A DNA stretch of 64,000 nt from Bacteroidales bacterium (GCA_012838865.1 DUOK01000026.1:1-64000); one strand, 5' to 3'. Shown: positions 19,065-30,472, counted from the first letter of the stretch. Translations and numbers: made by a program. Notes: generated by a model from the letters alone, not told the origin.

Positions 19065-20276
19065 TCAACCTGCCTTCAGCAGTCCAATATTGGCCTTTTC
19101 CAACTTTCCCTTGGCCAGATCCAGCGTAATTTCCAGTTTTCCCTTATGCTTACCGGGACTTTCAAACATATAGTCCATCATAATGGTCTCGCAAATGGAA
19201 CGCAGTCCACGTGCACCCAGCTTAAACTCTACCGCCTTATCCACGATGTACTCCAAAACCTCCTCGGTAAAGGTCAGCTCAATTTTATCCATTTCGAAGA
19301 GCTTTTTGTACTGTCGCACAATGGAGTTCTTAGGCTCGGTAAGAATCAAACGCAAGGTCGACCGATCCAGCGGATTCAGATAAGTCAGGATGGGCAAACG
19401 ACCAATGATCTCGGGAATGAGTCCGAACGATTTCAAATCCTGGGGGGAGATGTACTGCAACAAGTTGGTGGGATCCACCGCATCGCGTTGCTGAGAGGCC
19501 GAGTAACCCACCACACGGGTGTTCAAACGCTGACCAATCTTACGCTCAATACCATCAAAAGCACCACCGCAAATAAACAGCACATTCTTGGTGTCCACAG
19601 CAATCATCTTCTGATCGGGATGCTTTCGTCCACCCTGCGGGGGCACATTTACCACCGCGCCTTCAAGCAGCTTAAGTAAGCCCTGCTGAACCCCTTCGCC
19701 CGACACATCACGGGTAATGGAAGGATTGTCGCCTTTACGTGCAATCTTATCAATTTCATCAATAAAAACGATCCCCTTTTGAGCCGCCTCCACATTGTAA
19801 TCGGCTGCCTGCAAAAGACGCGTCAGGATGCTTTCAATATCCTCGCCCACATAGCCGGCTTCGGTAAGCACCGTAGCGTCCACAATGGTAAAAGGGACGT
19901 GCAACATACGGGCAATGGTACGGGCCAACAAGGTTTTGCCGGTACCGGTCTCGCCCACAAGAACAATGTTCGATTTTTCGATCTCCACCTCATCGGCGGA
20001 GGGCTGAGTCAGCCTTTTGTAGTGGTTGTAAACCGCTACCGAAAGATACTTCTTAGCCTGATCCTGACCAATCACGTACTGATCCAGAAACTTCTTGATC
20101 TCGGCAGGCTTAAGCAGCTTCACCTCCTTCATATCGAAAGAAGACTTCTTCTTAAACTCCTCCTCCAAAATGCCGTGGGCCTGCTCAATGCAACTGTCAC
20201 AGATGTGACCAGAAACACCGGCAATCAGCAAATTGGTATCCTTGCGACTTCTTCCGCAAAACGAACATTTATCCAT
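19065..20276 (-). CDS. clpX: ATP-dependent Clp protease ATP-binding subunit ClpX
   Basis: 403 residues. It is the AAA+ unfoldase that feeds ClpP. The N-terminal zinc-binding domain ([26 protein letters not shown]) is followed by Walker [16 protein letters not shown], the pore loop GYVGEDIES, Walker [11 protein letters not shown] and the ClpP-contacting loop [10 protein letters not shown] (canonical IGF-like region nearby). Third gene of tig-clpP-clpX, 21 bases after clpP, the usual bacterial order. Confidence 0.96.
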   Translation of the reverse strand: MDKCSFCGRSRKDTNLLIAGVSGHICDSCIEQAHGILEEEFKKKSSFDMKEVKLLKPAEIKKFLDQYVIGQDQAKKYLSVAVYNHYKRLTQPSADEVEIEKSNIVLVGETGTGKTLLARTIARMLHVPFTIVDATVLTEAGYVGEDIESILTRLLQAADYNVEAAQKGIVFIDEIDKIARKGDNPSITRDVSGEGVQQGLLKLLEGAVVNVPPQGGRKHPDQKMIAVDTKNVLFICGGAFDGIERKIGQRLNTRVVGYSASQQRDAVDPTNLLQYISPQDLKSFGLIPEIIGRLPILTYLNPLDRSTLRLILTEPKNSIVRQYKKLFEMDKIELTFTEEVLEYIVDKAVEFKLGARGLRSICETIMMDYMFESPGKHKGKLEITLDLAKGKLEKANIGLLKAG

Positions 20277-20297
20277 ATACAGCTTCCTCTATCCTTC

Positions 20298-20978
20298 CTA
20301 CTTTTTCTTCTCGCGCACCAAAACCTCATCGATCATTCCGTAGGCCTTGGCCTCTTCGGCAGTCATCCAGAAGTCCCGGTCCGAGTCCTTTTCCACCTTC
20401 TTAAAGGTATTGCCCGAATGGTCGGCAATAATGGTGTACAACTCCTTACGCAACTTAACAATTTCGCGCGTGGTGATTTCAATATCGACCGACTGGCCCT
20501 GGGCACCGCCCATGGGCTGGTGAATCATTACCCTTGAATGACGCAGAGCCGATCGCTTGCCTTTGGCACCGGCCGTCAACAACACAGCACCCATAGAAGC
20601 AGCCATACCGGTACAAATGGTGGCCACATCGGAAGTGATGTACTGCATGGTATCGTATATCCCCAAACCGGCATAAACCGAACCCCCAGGGGTATTGAAA
20701 TAAATCGAAATATCCTTGGAGGGATCGGTAGAATCGAGGTAAAGCAGCTGCGCCTGAATGATGTTGGCCACATAATCGTCGATGGGCAAGCCCAAAAAGA
20801 TGATGCGGTCCATCATCAAACGGGAAAACACATCCATACTGGCAATGTTCAACTGGCGCTCCTCAATAATTGTCGGCGAAATGTAACTGTTGGCAACAGA
20901 CATGTACTTATCCATTACCATACTGTTGATGCCTACGTGCTTGGTAGCGTATTTGTAAAAATCCTTGGGATCACTCAT
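20298..20978 (-). CDS. clpP: ATP-dependent Clp protease proteolytic subunit ClpP
   Basis: 226 residues. The serine peptidase active site is visible: Ser in ICTGMAASMGAVLL, His in RHSRVMIHQPMGG and Asp in the following helix region (DIEITTREI). The N-terminal extension of about 25 residues is typical of Bacteroidota ClpP. It forms the tetradecameric chamber used by ClpX. It is encoded between tig and clpX. Confidence 0.96.
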   Translation of the reverse strand: MSDPKDFYKYATKHVGINSMVMDKYMSVANSYISPTIIEERQLNIASMDVFSRLMMDRIIFLGLPIDDYVANIIQAQLLYLDSTDPSKDISIYFNTPGGSVYAGLGIYDTMQYITSDVATICTGMAASMGAVLLTAGAKGKRSALRHSRVMIHQPMGGAQGQSVDIEITTREIVKLRKELYTIIADHSGNTFKKVEKDSDRDFWMTAEEAKAYGMIDEVLVREKKK

Positions 20979-21047
20979 TTTTTCTATGTTTAAAAATTAG
21001 CAACCCTAAATTTAAGAAATAATCCGGGTTACAAAAGAGGGCCTTGC

Positions 21048-22409
21048 TTAATTATTCTCAAACATCTTGTTGAATTCCTCTCGGCTCACCTCTTTCTCTT
21101 CCACCTTAACGGCTTCCTTAATAAAGGCCATCACCTTTTCAGAAACAGCTGCCTCGGCCATACGACGACCCTGGTCCTCGTTCTTCAACATGTCCATAGC
21201 GTAACCTTCGATGTGCTCATCGGGCAGATTGGTCAAGCCATACTGCATAAACTGCATGCGGGCCGATTTTTTAGCATAGTTGACCACATCTTCCTGTTCG
21301 ATCTTGAGCTCATTGGCACGTACCACCTCATTTTTAATGAGCTGCCACTTCAAGTCTTCCAAAAACTTAGGCAAATCGTTCTCGATTTGCTCATCGGTCA
21401 TTTTCTCTTCGCCCCGATCCGTCGCCTTGAGCCAACGCTTCAAAAAATCCTCAGGCAAGTTCACATCCAGTTTCGACACCAGCTTCTCACGCGCATCCAC
21501 TGAGAATTTGTATTCCGACTCCATTTCGAAATTGCGCGCCAGGTCTTCTTTCACCTTGGCCTTCATTTCCTCTTCCGACTGCACTACGCCGGCACCAAAT
21601 AACTGGTCGAACAGCTCCTGAGTCAACTCAGGATCGATGAACTCGGTGATTTCCTGAATGGTGAAACGGAAGGCACCTTTAACGGCAGCCGCTTCTTCCT
21701 TGGAGATCTTCAGAATGTAAGAAATTTCGGTGTCGTTGGGGAAGGCCTTCTTCAAATCGAAATCAACGGTTTCGCCCACTTTCTTACCCAAAAGCTTCTT
21801 CTTTTCCTTTTCATCTTTAACAATGGCCAGAGACATAACGGTGTCTTCGGCACTGATGCCGCCTTCTACCACATTGCCCGACTTATCAATCTGCACCACC
21901 GAACCTTTGGCCAGCGACTTATCGGTCACTGCTTCCACCGTTTCGTTTTTGCCAAAGCGTCCGGTCAGGTTACGGATTTGTCCGTCCACCATATCGTCGC
22001 TCACAGCAATTTTATAATAGTTCAGCTTTTCACGCTTGGTCAGCTTTACCTCCACCTCAGGCGCCAGGGCGATGTCAAAAGCAAATTCAAAACTGTCCTG
22101 GGTATCAAAATCAATGGTTTGCTGCTGCTCGCTGGGCAGCGGCTCTCCCAAAATATTCAGCTTATTTTCGGTCAGGTAATTCGATAGGTTCTCAGAAACC
22201 AATTTGTTTATCTCATCGGCCATCACCGCCTTGCCATACATCTTTTTAACGAGACCGGCAGGCACTTTTCCGGGACGAAAACCGGGCATATTGGCTTTCT
22301 TTTGGTAGGATTTAAGGACCTCAGCCACTTTAGGCTCATAATCCTCCTTGGCAATGGTCAACTTAATGACTGCATTCAATTCGTCGTTGTTTTCCCTTGT
22401 GATGTTCAT
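21048..22409 (-). CDS. tig: Trigger factor (ribosome-associated chaperone)
   Basis: 453 residues from the ATG at 22409 (MNITRENNDEL). The N-terminal ribosome-binding domain has the signature MPGFRPGKVPAGLVKKMYG (about 45-62, GFRxGxxP). The middle region is divergent from a normal FKBP domain, as is usual in Bacteroidota, and the C-terminal part is the helical arm domain. The ORF track start at 22463 adds 18 hydrophobic residues, but the predicted promoter (22447-22477) lies in that extension, so the shorter form is right. First gene of tig-clpP-clpX. Confidence 0.92.
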   Translation of the reverse strand: MNITRENNDELNAVIKLTIAKEDYEPKVAEVLKSYQKKANMPGFRPGKVPAGLVKKMYGKAVMADEINKLVSENLSNYLTENKLNILGEPLPSEQQQTIDFDTQDSFEFAFDIALAPEVEVKLTKREKLNYYKIAVSDDMVDGQIRNLTGRFGKNETVEAVTDKSLAKGSVVQIDKSGNVVEGGISAEDTVMSLAIVKDEKEKKKLLGKKVGETVDFDLKKAFPNDTEISYILKISKEEAAAVKGAFRFTIQEITEFIDPELTQELFDQLFGAGVVQSEEEMKAKVKEDLARNFEMESEYKFSVDAREKLVSKLDVNLPEDFLKRWLKATDRGEEKMTDEQIENDLPKFLEDLKWQLIKNEVVRANELKIEQEDVVNYAKKSARMQFMQYGLTNLPDEHIEGYAMDMLKNEDQGRRMAEAAVSEKVMAFIKEAVKVEEKEVSREEFNKMFENN

Positions 22410-22446
22410 CAGCGTTCTGTTAAATAATAAATGAAATAAGAGAGCG

Positions 22447-22477
22447 CAAAGATAATGAAGCATTTAGAATGTAACAA
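22447..22477 (-). promoter_or_regulatory. Promoter of tig-clpP-clpX
   Basis: On the minus strand TTG, 20 bases, then TATCTTTG: an excellent match to the Bacteroidota -33/-7 pattern. Transcription would begin near 22440, about 30 bases before the tig ATG. Confidence 0.75.
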
Positions 22478-22518
22478 CATCCCGCGCTGCATTCTTTCCA
22501 TCGGCGCCTCCAATACTT

Positions 22519-22563
22519 AAAAACCGCCTACTCGCGATCAAAATCGTTAGCAAGGCGGTTTTT
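22519..22563 (-). terminator. Terminator of tRNA-Leu
   Basis: AAAAACCGCCT and AGGCGGTTTTT form an 11-base stem with an inner CGAT/ATCG pairing. On the minus strand it follows the 3' end of tRNA-Leu by 14 bases and ends in a T-run, so it terminates the tRNA transcript. Confidence 0.8.
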
Positions 22564-22577
22564 CCTTCTTTTTTTAG

Positions 22578-22659
22578 TGCGGACGAAGGGACTCGAACCC
22601 CCACGCCTTTCGGCACCAGATCCTAAGTCTGGCGCGGCTACCAATTACGCCACGTCCGC
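22578..22659 (-). tRNA. tRNA-Leu (anticodon TAG)
   Basis: 82 nt, class II. Read on the minus strand: acceptor GCGGACG pairs with CGTCCGC, discriminator A, anticodon stem CCAGA/TCTGG with loop CTTAGGA giving anticodon TAG (reads CUA). The long variable arm TGCCGAAAGGCG is typical of tRNA-Leu. T-loop TTCGAGT. CCA is not encoded. Confidence 0.95.
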
Positions 22660-22783
22660 GGAAATGCGGGGCAAAATTAAGCATAAAAATATTCCCCTGC
22701 AACAAAAATCAAAGGGAAGGCAGCAAATATTTCGCTCCCTTCCCTTGAAGAACTTCCTATCCTTTAGTTTTTGCTCAGAAGGC

Positions 22784-24943
22784 CTAGGCCTCACGCATTT
22801 GCAGTAAAAGATTCAGAATATCAACAGCTGCCTGAGCTACAGAGGTACCGGGACCAAAAATGCCCACCACGCCGGCATCGTACAGGAACTGGTAATCCTG
22901 GTGAGGAATAACCCCTCCGGCAATCACCATGATGTCTTCGCGTCCCAGCTTCTTAAGCTCAGCAATCACCTGGGGAACCAGGGTCTTGTGACCTGCAGCC
23001 AGGGAAGAAACACCCAATACGTGCACATCGTTTTCCACAGCCTGCTTGGCTGCTTCGGCAGGGGTTTGGAACAAGGGACCCATGTCCACGTCGAAACCAA
23101 TGTCGGCATAACCTGTAGCCACCACCTTGGCACCGCGGTCGTGTCCGTCCTGGCCCATCTTGGCCACCATAATGCGGGGCTGACGGCCCTCTGCTTCGGC
23201 AAATTTGCGCGCCAGTGCCTGAGCTTGCTCAAACACATTGTCGTCTCCTGCCTCCGAGGAGTAAACACCATTGATAGATCGTATCACAGCCTTGTATCTT
23301 CCTACTTCTTTTTCACATGCATAAGAAATCTCACCCAAAGAGGCACGCTTTTGAGCGGCATCCACAGCCAGCTCCAGGAGGTTGCCTTTACCGGTTTTCA
23401 CACACTCGGTAATGGCTTCCAGAGCAGCCTGCACGTCTGCCTCATTGCGTTCAGCACGCAATTTCTTCAAACGCTCAATCTGAGATTTACGCACTGCAGC
23501 GTTGTCCACATCCAAAATATCGATGGGGTCTTCCTTTTCCAGACGGTAACGGTTGGTACCCACGATAATTTGCTTGCCACTGTCGATCTTCGCCTGAGTA
23601 CGGGCAGCCGCCTCTTCGATACGCATTTTGGGCAGACCGGTCTCTATGGCCTTGGCCATTCCACCCATTTCTTCGACTTCCTGAATCAAAGCCCAGGCCT
23701 TATCGGCCAGTTCCTTGGTCAACGACTCCACATAATAAGAGCCGGCCCAGGGATCAATAGCCTTACAAATCTGGGTTTCCTCCTGAATGTAAATCTGGGT
23801 ATTACGGGCAATACGCGCAGAGAAATCGGTAGGCAAAGCAATCGCCTCATCGAGGGCATTGGTGTGCAGCGACTGGGTGTGTCCCAGGGCAGCGGCCATC
23901 GCCTCAATACAGGTACGCCCTACGTTGTTGAAAGGATCCTGCTCGGTCAGCGACCAGCCCGAAGTCTGCGAGTGCGTACGCAAAGCCAGCGACTTGGGAT
24001 TTTTGGGACCAAACTGCTTCACAATCTTGGCCCACAGCATACGGGCAGCGCGCATCTTGGCAATTTCCATAAAGTGGTTCATGCCCACGGCCCAGAAAAA
24101 GGACAGGCGCGGTGCAAAAGCATCCACATTCATACCGGCATTAACACCGGCACGCAGGTACTCCAAACCGTCGGCCAGGGTATAAGCCAACTCAATGTCG
24201 GCAGTAGCTCCGGCCTCCTGCATGTGGTAACCCGAAATAGAGATGCTGTTGAACTTCGGCATATTCTTAGAGGTGTACTCAAAAATATCGGCGATGATCT
24301 TCATGGAGAACTCCGGAGGATAGATGTAGGTGTTCCGCACCATAAACTCCTTCAGAATGTCGTTCTGAATGGTTCCGGCCATATCTTCCAACTTACAACC
24401 CTGCTCCAATCCGGCCACAATGTAAAAAGCCATTACGGGCAACACAGCGCCGTTCATGGTCATGGATACCGACATTTTGTCGAGGGGAATACCGTCGAAG
24501 AGCACCTTCATATCGAGGATGGAGTCGATGGCCACACCGGCCTTACCCACATCACCCACTACCCGCTCGTGGTCAGAGTCGTAGCCCCGGTGTGTAGCCA
24601 GGTCAAAAGCCACTGAAAGGCCTTTTTGACCCGCTGCCAGGTTGCGCCGGTAAAAGGCGTTCGACTCTTCAGCCGTTGAAAAGCCGGCATACTGACGGAT
24701 GGTCCAGGGACGCATGGCGTACATGCCCGAATAGGGACCACGCAGGAAGGGGGGCAGACCGGCAGCATAGTTCAAATGCTCCATGCCGGCCAAATCTTCC
24801 TTGGTATAAACAGGCTTAACGGGAATCTGTTCGGGGGTTACCCAATCCTTCTTAATCCCGTTTTTCTTGGCCCAGTCGCCCGCCGAAGCAGCACAGGGCT
24901 CTTTTTTGAAAGTTATTTTTGAAAAATCCGGTTTCATAATCAT
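22784..24943 (-). CDS. mutB: Methylmalonyl-CoA mutase, large subunit
   Basis: 719 residues. It interconverts succinyl-CoA and methylmalonyl-CoA with adenosylcobalamin. The N-terminal TIM barrel carries [28 protein letters not shown] and the substrate-site [18 protein letters not shown]. The C-terminal cobalamin domain (from about 580) has the base-off signature DGHDRG and the [25 protein letters not shown] block. It starts 8 bases after mutA, forming an operon. It is used for propionate formation from succinate or for propionate assimilation. Confidence 0.96.
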   Translation of the reverse strand: MIMKPDFSKITFKKEPCAASAGDWAKKNGIKKDWVTPEQIPVKPVYTKEDLAGMEHLNYAAGLPPFLRGPYSGMYAMRPWTIRQYAGFSTAEESNAFYRRNLAAGQKGLSVAFDLATHRGYDSDHERVVGDVGKAGVAIDSILDMKVLFDGIPLDKMSVSMTMNGAVLPVMAFYIVAGLEQGCKLEDMAGTIQNDILKEFMVRNTYIYPPEFSMKIIADIFEYTSKNMPKFNSISISGYHMQEAGATADIELAYTLADGLEYLRAGVNAGMNVDAFAPRLSFFWAVGMNHFMEIAKMRAARMLWAKIVKQFGPKNPKSLALRTHSQTSGWSLTEQDPFNNVGRTCIEAMAAALGHTQSLHTNALDEAIALPTDFSARIARNTQIYIQEETQICKAIDPWAGSYYVESLTKELADKAWALIQEVEEMGGMAKAIETGLPKMRIEEAAARTQAKIDSGKQIIVGTNRYRLEKEDPIDILDVDNAAVRKSQIERLKKLRAERNEADVQAALEAITECVKTGKGNLLELAVDAAQKRASLGEISYACEKEVGRYKAVIRSINGVYSSEAGDDNVFEQAQALARKFAEAEGRQPRIMVAKMGQDGHDRGAKVVATGYADIGFDVDMGPLFQTPAEAAKQAVENDVHVLGVSSLAAGHKTLVPQVIAELKKLGREDIMVIAGGVIPHQDYQFLYDAGVVGIFGPGTSVAQAAVDILNLLLQMREA

Positions 24944-24951
24944 TTGTGTTT

Positions 24952-26811
24952 TTAGATTCCCAGTGCCTTGTTAAATCCCTGCAAAGTCTCCAGCACATTG
25001 CTGCGCACATGAATGAAGTGCTCAATGCCCTTAGCTTTGAGTTCCTCCATGCAGGCGGGAGCACCGGCCACCACCAGGTGGGCTTTACCTTTAAGCGCTT
25101 CGTAGGCTTCGGGAGCTGCAGTGCTGTATTCCTCGTCCGAGGAGCACAAGACCACAATATCGGCACCGGCTTTCAGTGCGGCATCCGTTCCTTCTTTAAC
25201 CGCAGCAAAACCAAGGTTGTCGATAATTTCGTAACCGGCACAGCCAAAGAAGTTGCCCGAAAACTGCGAACGGGCCAGACGCATGGCCAGATTGCCGTAG
25301 GTGAGCATGAATACCTTGGGACGCTTGGCGGCCTTCTCGGTAGCCATACGCAAGTCCTCAAAAGCCTCAGCTCCCCGGAACAAACGCAGGGGTTCTACCT
25401 CCCCGGCTTCAGGTGCTTTGGACCTCATTACCGCAGCATCCACCGAGTCGGCCATGCTGTCCGAAGCATTGGGATACTGGTTGGTCCCCAGGAAAATCTC
25501 CTTGCGAGCGGCCACCGCTTTGGCGCGCTGTTCCGCCGAAGCCTTAACCTCACCTTGAATGAATCCGGCTTGCAAAGCCTTCAAATAACCACCCTTTTCT
25601 TCTACAGCCAGGAAGAGCTTCCAGGCCTCAGAAGCAATGCTGTCGGTCAGGTTTTCGATGTAATAGCTGCCCGCACCCGGATCAACAATCATACTCAGAT
25701 ACGATTCTTCCTTCAACAGCAATTGCTGGTTGCGGGCGATGCGCTCGCTGAACTCATTGGGGGTGCGGAACACCTTATCGAAGGGCTGCACCGTAAGCGA
25801 ATGACAGGCGCCAATGACGGCCGACATGGCTTCTGTTTGGGTACGCAGCATATTTACATAAGGATCGTAAACCGTCTTATTGAACTCGGAAGTCTCACAA
25901 TGCACCAACATTTTGGCGGCCTCATTACCGGCAGGCTTAAAAGCGCTTACGATACTGGACCACAACAAACGACCGGCGCGAAGCTTGGCAATTTCCATAA
26001 AGTAATTGGACCCTACGCTTAAAGTGAAACGCAGACTCTTAGCGGCTTCGTTGACCGTCAATCCACGCTCGGTCAGTTGCGAAAGGTATTCGCTGCCGGC
26101 CGATAAGGCAAAGGCCAACTCCTGCACAATGGTAGCACCGGCGTTGCCAAAATGCTTACCATTAACGTTCACCACCTGAAAGGCGGGAAGTACTTTGGCT
26201 TCCTTCACCAGGTCAGCCACAAAGTCCATGGTTTTCTCGCTGCTTTCGCAAAGGCGCCCGTCGATGGTCAAAGCACCCAGCGGATCCACGTCGAATGAGC
26301 CCTGAACGGCAGCCAGGTCGCGATTCTGTGCCTTAAATGCAGCCACAACAGCTTTTAACAGCTTATCGTTGCCGTGCGCAGCGGAAAAATTCAGCTCCAC
26401 CTCGTTCGACAGAATATTCTTCAGCAAAACTTGAAGATTGGCTTCGCTTATCAGCGCCTCGTCCTCGAAGCGAAAACCCAGTGAAGTCACGCCTTTGGTC
26501 AGCAAGGTCAGCGCCTTCTCATTGGCAACAGCCACATCGCTCACCACAAGGTCCTGACGAACCAGCCATTTGTTCGAAGTTTTGGTTCCCCGCACATAAG
26601 GATACTCACCCGGAAGTGTATCCAGGTACTTCACCTGCTCCAGGTCTTCCTCACGGTAAAAAGGACGTACGCTGAACCCTTCGTTGGTTCTCCAAACGAG
26701 CTTCTTTTCAAAATCGGCCCCTTTGAGATCCGCTGTTATCTTGTCCATCCACTCCTGCGTTGTTACGGGAGCAAAATCGCTGAACAGCGGTTGATTTGAT
26801 TTATCTGCCAT
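24952..26811 (-). CDS. mutA: Methylmalonyl-CoA mutase, small subunit
   Basis: 619 residues. It is homologous to the large subunit along its length but is the non-catalytic partner: the C-terminal cobalamin-like domain lacks the DxHxxG histidine motif (the equivalent region reads [23 protein letters not shown]). The N-terminal [22 protein letters not shown] motif is typical of MutA. It lies directly upstream of mutB and is cotranscribed. Confidence 0.93.
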   Translation of the reverse strand: MADKSNQPLFSDFAPVTTQEWMDKITADLKGADFEKKLVWRTNEGFSVRPFYREEDLEQVKYLDTLPGEYPYVRGTKTSNKWLVRQDLVVSDVAVANEKALTLLTKGVTSLGFRFEDEALISEANLQVLLKNILSNEVELNFSAAHGNDKLLKAVVAAFKAQNRDLAAVQGSFDVDPLGALTIDGRLCESSEKTMDFVADLVKEAKVLPAFQVVNVNGKHFGNAGATIVQELAFALSAGSEYLSQLTERGLTVNEAAKSLRFTLSVGSNYFMEIAKLRAGRLLWSSIVSAFKPAGNEAAKMLVHCETSEFNKTVYDPYVNMLRTQTEAMSAVIGACHSLTVQPFDKVFRTPNEFSERIARNQQLLLKEESYLSMIVDPGAGSYYIENLTDSIASEAWKLFLAVEEKGGYLKALQAGFIQGEVKASAEQRAKAVAARKEIFLGTNQYPNASDSMADSVDAAVMRSKAPEAGEVEPLRLFRGAEAFEDLRMATEKAAKRPKVFMLTYGNLAMRLARSQFSGNFFGCAGYEIIDNLGFAAVKEGTDAALKAGADIVVLCSSDEEYSTAAPEAYEALKGKAHLVVAGAPACMEELKAKGIEHFIHVRSNVLETLQGFNKALGI

Positions 26812-27111
26812 AATGTAACTGTTTTATAATACAATTTACAGCCGGCAAAAGTACGGCTTTTGTTCCACATTAACAGCATCTTATTAGGTGTTTAAAAGCA
26901 GAGTACACAAGGAAAGCACCCGCCTGTGTACAACAAACACCTTGCTGTAATACAAACACTTAACAAGATAAGCTGCTCACCCAGTGAAATCAAGCGCTTT
27001 GTGAAATTTTATTAAATCCCCGCAGGGTGCCGGAACATTTTTTGCTTCGAAATTAGGCCTTATCTTTGCACATTCACTATTTTAGCAAGGTTTTCCAACT
27101 CTGCAGCCGGT
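26812..27111. other. Divergent intergenic region mutA / tatC
   Basis: No supported gene. A minus-strand -7 candidate TACTTTTG (26846-26853) lies about 35 bases before mutA and is bracketed by AGCCG...CGGCT. A plus-strand -7 box TATCTTTG (27061-27068) precedes tatC. I see nothing else structured in the middle, which is A/T-rich. Confidence 0.5.
27042..27068 (+). promoter_or_regulatory. Promoter of tatC-lptB
   Basis: TTG (27042-27044), 16 bases, then TATCTTTG (27061-27068). The -7 box is exact; the spacing is a little short. It lies 43 bases before the tatC ATG. Confidence 0.6.
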
Positions 27112-27927
27112 ATGCCAGCGAACACCAACTCAGACATGTCCTTTCTCGACCACCTCGAAGAACTCCGGTGGCACCTCATCCGCTCCTTTATGGCGGTACT
27201 CGTCTTGGCGGTGCTGGCCTTTGTATTCAAGGGCCTGGTGTTCGACACGGTACTTCTGGGACCCAGTCGCCCCGACTTCCTGACCAACCGCTTACTTTGT
27301 CGCGTGGCCGATTGGGCGCAAATGCCGGTGCTCTGCATCAACCCGGTGCAGTTGTCCTTTCAAAACATCCAGCTGGCCGGTCAGTTTACCATGCACATTT
27401 GGGTGGCCTTTATAGCGGGTGCGACCCTGGCCTTCCCCTACATCTTCTACGAATTCTGGCGTTTCATCCGTCCGGCCCTCTACGAGAATGAGGTACGCCA
27501 CAGCCGCGGCGCCATCCTGGCCGCCAGTCTGCTGTTTTCGGTGGGCATACTCTTTGCCTATTTCGTCATTGCCCCCCTGTCGGTTTACTTCCTGGGCAGC
27601 TACCAGGTGAGTGCCCGTGTCGAAAACATCATTAACTTTGGCTCCTACGTTTCTACCGTAAGTTCCATTGTGCTGGCCACCGGCTTTATGTTTGAACTGC
27701 CGGTGTTCATTTATTTTTTGAGTAAGGTGGGACTCGTCAGCACCGGCTTCCTAAAAAAATACCGGCGGCACGCCATCGTGTTGACCCTGGTCCTGGCAGC
27801 CATTATTACGCCACCGGATGTCATCAGTCAGCTGCTGGTTAGCCTGCCCCTCCTGTTGCTGTACGAAGGTGGTATTATTATTGCAGCAAGAGTGGAACGT
27901 AAAAGAGCCAAAGAAAGCAACGCATAA
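27112..27927 (+). CDS. tatC: Twin-arginine translocase subunit TatC
   Basis: 271 residues with six predicted transmembrane helices. It recognises twin-arginine signal peptides of folded proteins. The N-terminal cytosolic signature [17 protein letters not shown], the first periplasmic loop and [20 protein letters not shown] (cytosolic loop with conserved Glu/Arg) are characteristic. A second ATG 8 codons in (MSFLDHL) is an alternative start. No tatA/tatB lies beside it, so the partner must be elsewhere. lptB follows after 10 bases. Confidence 0.93.
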   Translation: MPANTNSDMSFLDHLEELRWHLIRSFMAVLVLAVLAFVFKGLVFDTVLLGPSRPDFLTNRLLCRVADWAQMPVLCINPVQLSFQNIQLAGQFTMHIWVAFIAGATLAFPYIFYEFWRFIRPALYENEVRHSRGAILAASLLFSVGILFAYFVIAPLSVYFLGSYQVSARVENIINFGSYVSTVSSIVLATGFMFELPVFIYFLSKVGLVSTGFLKKYRRHAIVLTLVLAAIITPPDVISQLLVSLPLLLLYEGGIIIAARVERKRAKESNA

Positions 27928-27937
27928 CACATATAAA

Positions 27938-28708
27938 ATGGAGAAAGAAGAGGGTTTGCTGCTGCACACCAAAAACCTGGTAAAGCGATACAAAAACCGC
28001 ACGGTGGTTAAAGGCGTGTCGGTAGAGGTGCGACAAGGAGAAATTGTGGGACTGCTGGGTCCCAACGGAGCGGGTAAAACCACGACTTTTTATATGATGG
28101 TGGGACTCATAGCACCCAACGAGGGGGAGATTTACCTGAACGACCAGGTGATAACCAACGAACCGGTGTACCGGCGGGCCCAGAAAGGAGTCGGCTATCT
28201 GGCCCAGGAAGCCAGTGTTTTCCGTAACCTGAGCGTGGAAGACAACATTAAGGCGGTGTTGGAAATGACCAAGTACCCCAAAGAATACCAAAAAAGGCGG
28301 ACCGAAGAGCTGCTCGAAGAGTTCAGTCTCACGCACATCCGCAAGAGCAAGGGCATCCAGCTGTCCGGGGGAGAGCGCCGGCGCACCGAAATTGCCCGTG
28401 CCCTGGCCATCAACCCCAAATTCATTTTGCTCGATGAACCCTTTGCCGGGGTAGATCCCATTGCGGTACGCGACATCCAGGAAATCGTTGCCAAACTCAA
28501 ATACAAGAACATCGGCATATTGATTACCGATCACAACGTACACGAAACCCTGTCGATTACCGACCGCGCCTACCTCCTGTTCGAGGGCAACATCATGAAA
28601 GCGGGCAGTGCCGAGGAATTGGCCGAGGATCCGGATGTGCGACGGGTGTATCTGGGCGACGACTTTATTCTCCGCCGCAGAACCTTTGATGTGGGCCAGA
28701 ACGATTAA
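27938..28708 (+). CDS. lptB: LPS export ABC transporter ATP-binding protein LptB
   Basis: 256 residues from the ATG at 27938 ([20 protein letters not shown]). It is the ATPase of the LptBFGC complex, which moves lipopolysaccharide out of the inner membrane. Walker [19 protein letters not shown]-loop [17 protein letters not shown] (diagnostic of LptB), signature [15 protein letters not shown], Walker [14 protein letters not shown] and H-loop TDHNV are all present. The ORF track start at 27818 overlaps tatC by 110 bases and adds a Cys-rich shadow; it is rejected. tatC-lptB is a common Bacteroidota pair. Confidence 0.94.
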   Translation: MEKEEGLLLHTKNLVKRYKNRTVVKGVSVEVRQGEIVGLLGPNGAGKTTTFYMMVGLIAPNEGEIYLNDQVITNEPVYRRAQKGVGYLAQEASVFRNLSVEDNIKAVLEMTKYPKEYQKRRTEELLEEFSLTHIRKSKGIQLSGGERRRTEIARALAINPKFILLDEPFAGVDPIAVRDIQEIVAKLKYKNIGILITDHNVHETLSITDRAYLLFEGNIMKAGSAEELAEDPDVRRVYLGDDFILRRRTFDVGQND

Positions 28709-28726
28709 CAAACAAAGAGACAAAAA

Positions 28727-28751
28727 CAGCGCCAGGCAAAGCCTGGCGCTG
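28727..28751 (-). terminator. Terminator of the arabinose operon
   Basis: CAGCGCCAGGC-AAA-GCCTGGCGCTG is a perfect 11-base stem. On the minus strand it is followed by TTTTTG, so it ends the ara operon after araB. On the plus strand there is no T-run for lptB. Confidence 0.8.
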
Positions 28752-28798
28752 CTGGTAACAAAAAATTCGCTCAAAAGGCTTCGCCTCCTGAAAACAAA

Positions 28799-30472
28799 CT
28801 ACAATTTTTCCTGCTCGGTAAAAGCACCCAGCTTGGCGTACTTTTCATAAATGGCGGCATAAGCCTTTACACGCTCAGGATTGGGGGTATATTCCTTTTC
28901 AAATCCCTGCCCCATCGCCTTTTGGGCATCCTCTACGCGCTGATGCACACCGGCAGCCACCGAAGCAAACATAGCGGCACCAAAGGCACAGGTCTCCACG
29001 GTGCGCGCCACCTTAATGGGCATGTTCAACACATCGGCCAGGGTCTGCATGACAAAAGGCGACTTCTTGGCCACCCCACCCAGACCAATGATGCCATCGA
29101 GACGAACCCCTTCACGGGCAAAACGATCTACAATGGCTTTGGAACCGAAGGCAGTGGCCTCCACCAGCGCTCTGAAAATACGCGGCGCATCGGTACCCAG
29201 TTTGAGTCCCGCAATGGTTCCGGTCACTTCCTGACTGGCATCCGGGGTACGGCGACCATTCATCCAGTCGACCGCAAGAACGGTCGATTCTTCCATCGGA
29301 ATCTGCATGGCAGCCTCCGAGAGCAGGGGAATAATTTGTGCTTCCGTTTCTTCAATCAACCTGGCACGCGTTTCCGCATCCACCAGAGTCGTGTTGGCCA
29401 AAATATTATCCAAAGGCCAGGCGATCACCCGCTTGAACCAGGCATATAAGTCGCCAAAAGCCGACTGGCCAGCCTCCAGACCCACGTAGCCGGGAATAAC
29501 CGAACCATCTACCTGACCACAAATACCGGCAATCAGCTTATCGCCAATCTGCTCATAAGGAGCAATCATGATGTCGCAGGTGGAGGTACCAATGGCACGT
29601 GCCAAAACGTTGGGGCTTACTTCGCCCCCTACGGCTCCCATGTGACAGTCGAAAGCACCAACACCCACAGCCACCTCAGTGCTCAGGCCCAGGCGCCCGG
29701 CCCATTCCTCAGTAAGGTGGCCCACCTTAACGTCGCTGGTATAAGTATCCTTATACAAACGGTCGCGATAGCCCTTCAACAAAGGATCCAAGGTCGTTAA
29801 AAACTCCTCCTCGGGCAAACCACCCCAGGCCTCCAGCCACATGGCTTTGTGTCCGGCGGCACAGCGACTGCGCACCACATCAGCAGGCTTTTGCGTCCCG
29901 GTAATCAAGGCGGGCATCCAGTCGCAATGCTCTATCCACGAATAAGCAGCCTTTCGTACCGCCTCGTCGCTGCGCAATACGTGTAAGGCTTTGGCCCACA
30001 CCCATTCCGAAGAATAAATGCCGCCCTCGTACTGGGTGTAGTCAATTTTATACTTCCTTGCCAATTCATTGATCTCAGCAGCTTCTTTTACCGCAGTATG
30101 GTCCTTCCACAACACAAACATCGCGTTGGGATTCTCGGCAAACTCAGGCAACATGGCCAGGGGCACCCCGTCTTCATTCACAAAAACAGGGGTACTGCCC
30201 GTGGTGTCGAAAGACATGCCCACCACATTTTTAGCCACCTCTGGTCCGGCCTGCGCCAGCGACTCCTTAATGATGTACTCCATCACATCGATGTAGTCCT
30301 GCGGATGTTGCCGGTACTGGTCCCTGGCAGGCACACAATACTTCCCCTCCATCCAACGGGGATAATGCTTTACTGCCGAGCCAAGCTCTTCGCCCGTAAG
30401 GGCGTCTACGATAACGGCCCGGGCAGAATCTGAGCCATAATCGAGTCCGATTACATATTTTTTTTCCGACAT
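28799..30472 (-). CDS. araB: Ribulokinase
   Basis: 557 residues, the family length. It phosphorylates L-ribulose to L-ribulose 5-phosphate. FGGY-kinase features: phosphate loop VIGLDYGSDSARAVIVD, YWKDHTA-type segment (FVLWKDHTA), the catalytic region GAFDCHMGAVGG (Asp base) and the C-terminal ATP-binding GLGGVAKKSPFVMQTLAD with FGAAMFASVAAG. Last gene of araA-symporter-araD-araB. Confidence 0.95.
   Translation of the reverse strand: MSEKKYVIGLDYGSDSARAVIVDALTGEELGSAVKHYPRWMEGKYCVPARDQYRQHPQDYIDVMEYIIKESLAQAGPEVAKNVVGMSFDTTGSTPVFVNEDGVPLAMLPEFAENPNAMFVLWKDHTAVKEAAEINELARKYKIDYTQYEGGIYSSEWVWAKALHVLRSDEAVRKAAYSWIEHCDWMPALITGTQKPADVVRSRCAAGHKAMWLEAWGGLPEEEFLTTLDPLLKGYRDRLYKDTYTSDVKVGHLTEEWAGRLGLSTEVAVGVGAFDCHMGAVGGEVSPNVLARAIGTSTCDIMIAPYEQIGDKLIAGICGQVDGSVIPGYVGLEAGQSAFGDLYAWFKRVIAWPLDNILANTTLVDAETRARLIEETEAQIIPLLSEAAMQIPMEESTVLAVDWMNGRRTPDASQEVTGTIAGLKLGTDAPRIFRALVEATAFGSKAIVDRFAREGVRLDGIIGLGGVAKKSPFVMQTLADVLNMPIKVARTVETCAFGAAMFASVAAGVHQRVEDAQKAMGQGFEKEYTPNPERVKAYAAIYEKYAKLGAFTEQEKL

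Noticed and set aside
22901-24616. 571-codon ORF antisense to mutB
   Set aside because: Long because of codon bias in mutB; no signature motifs.
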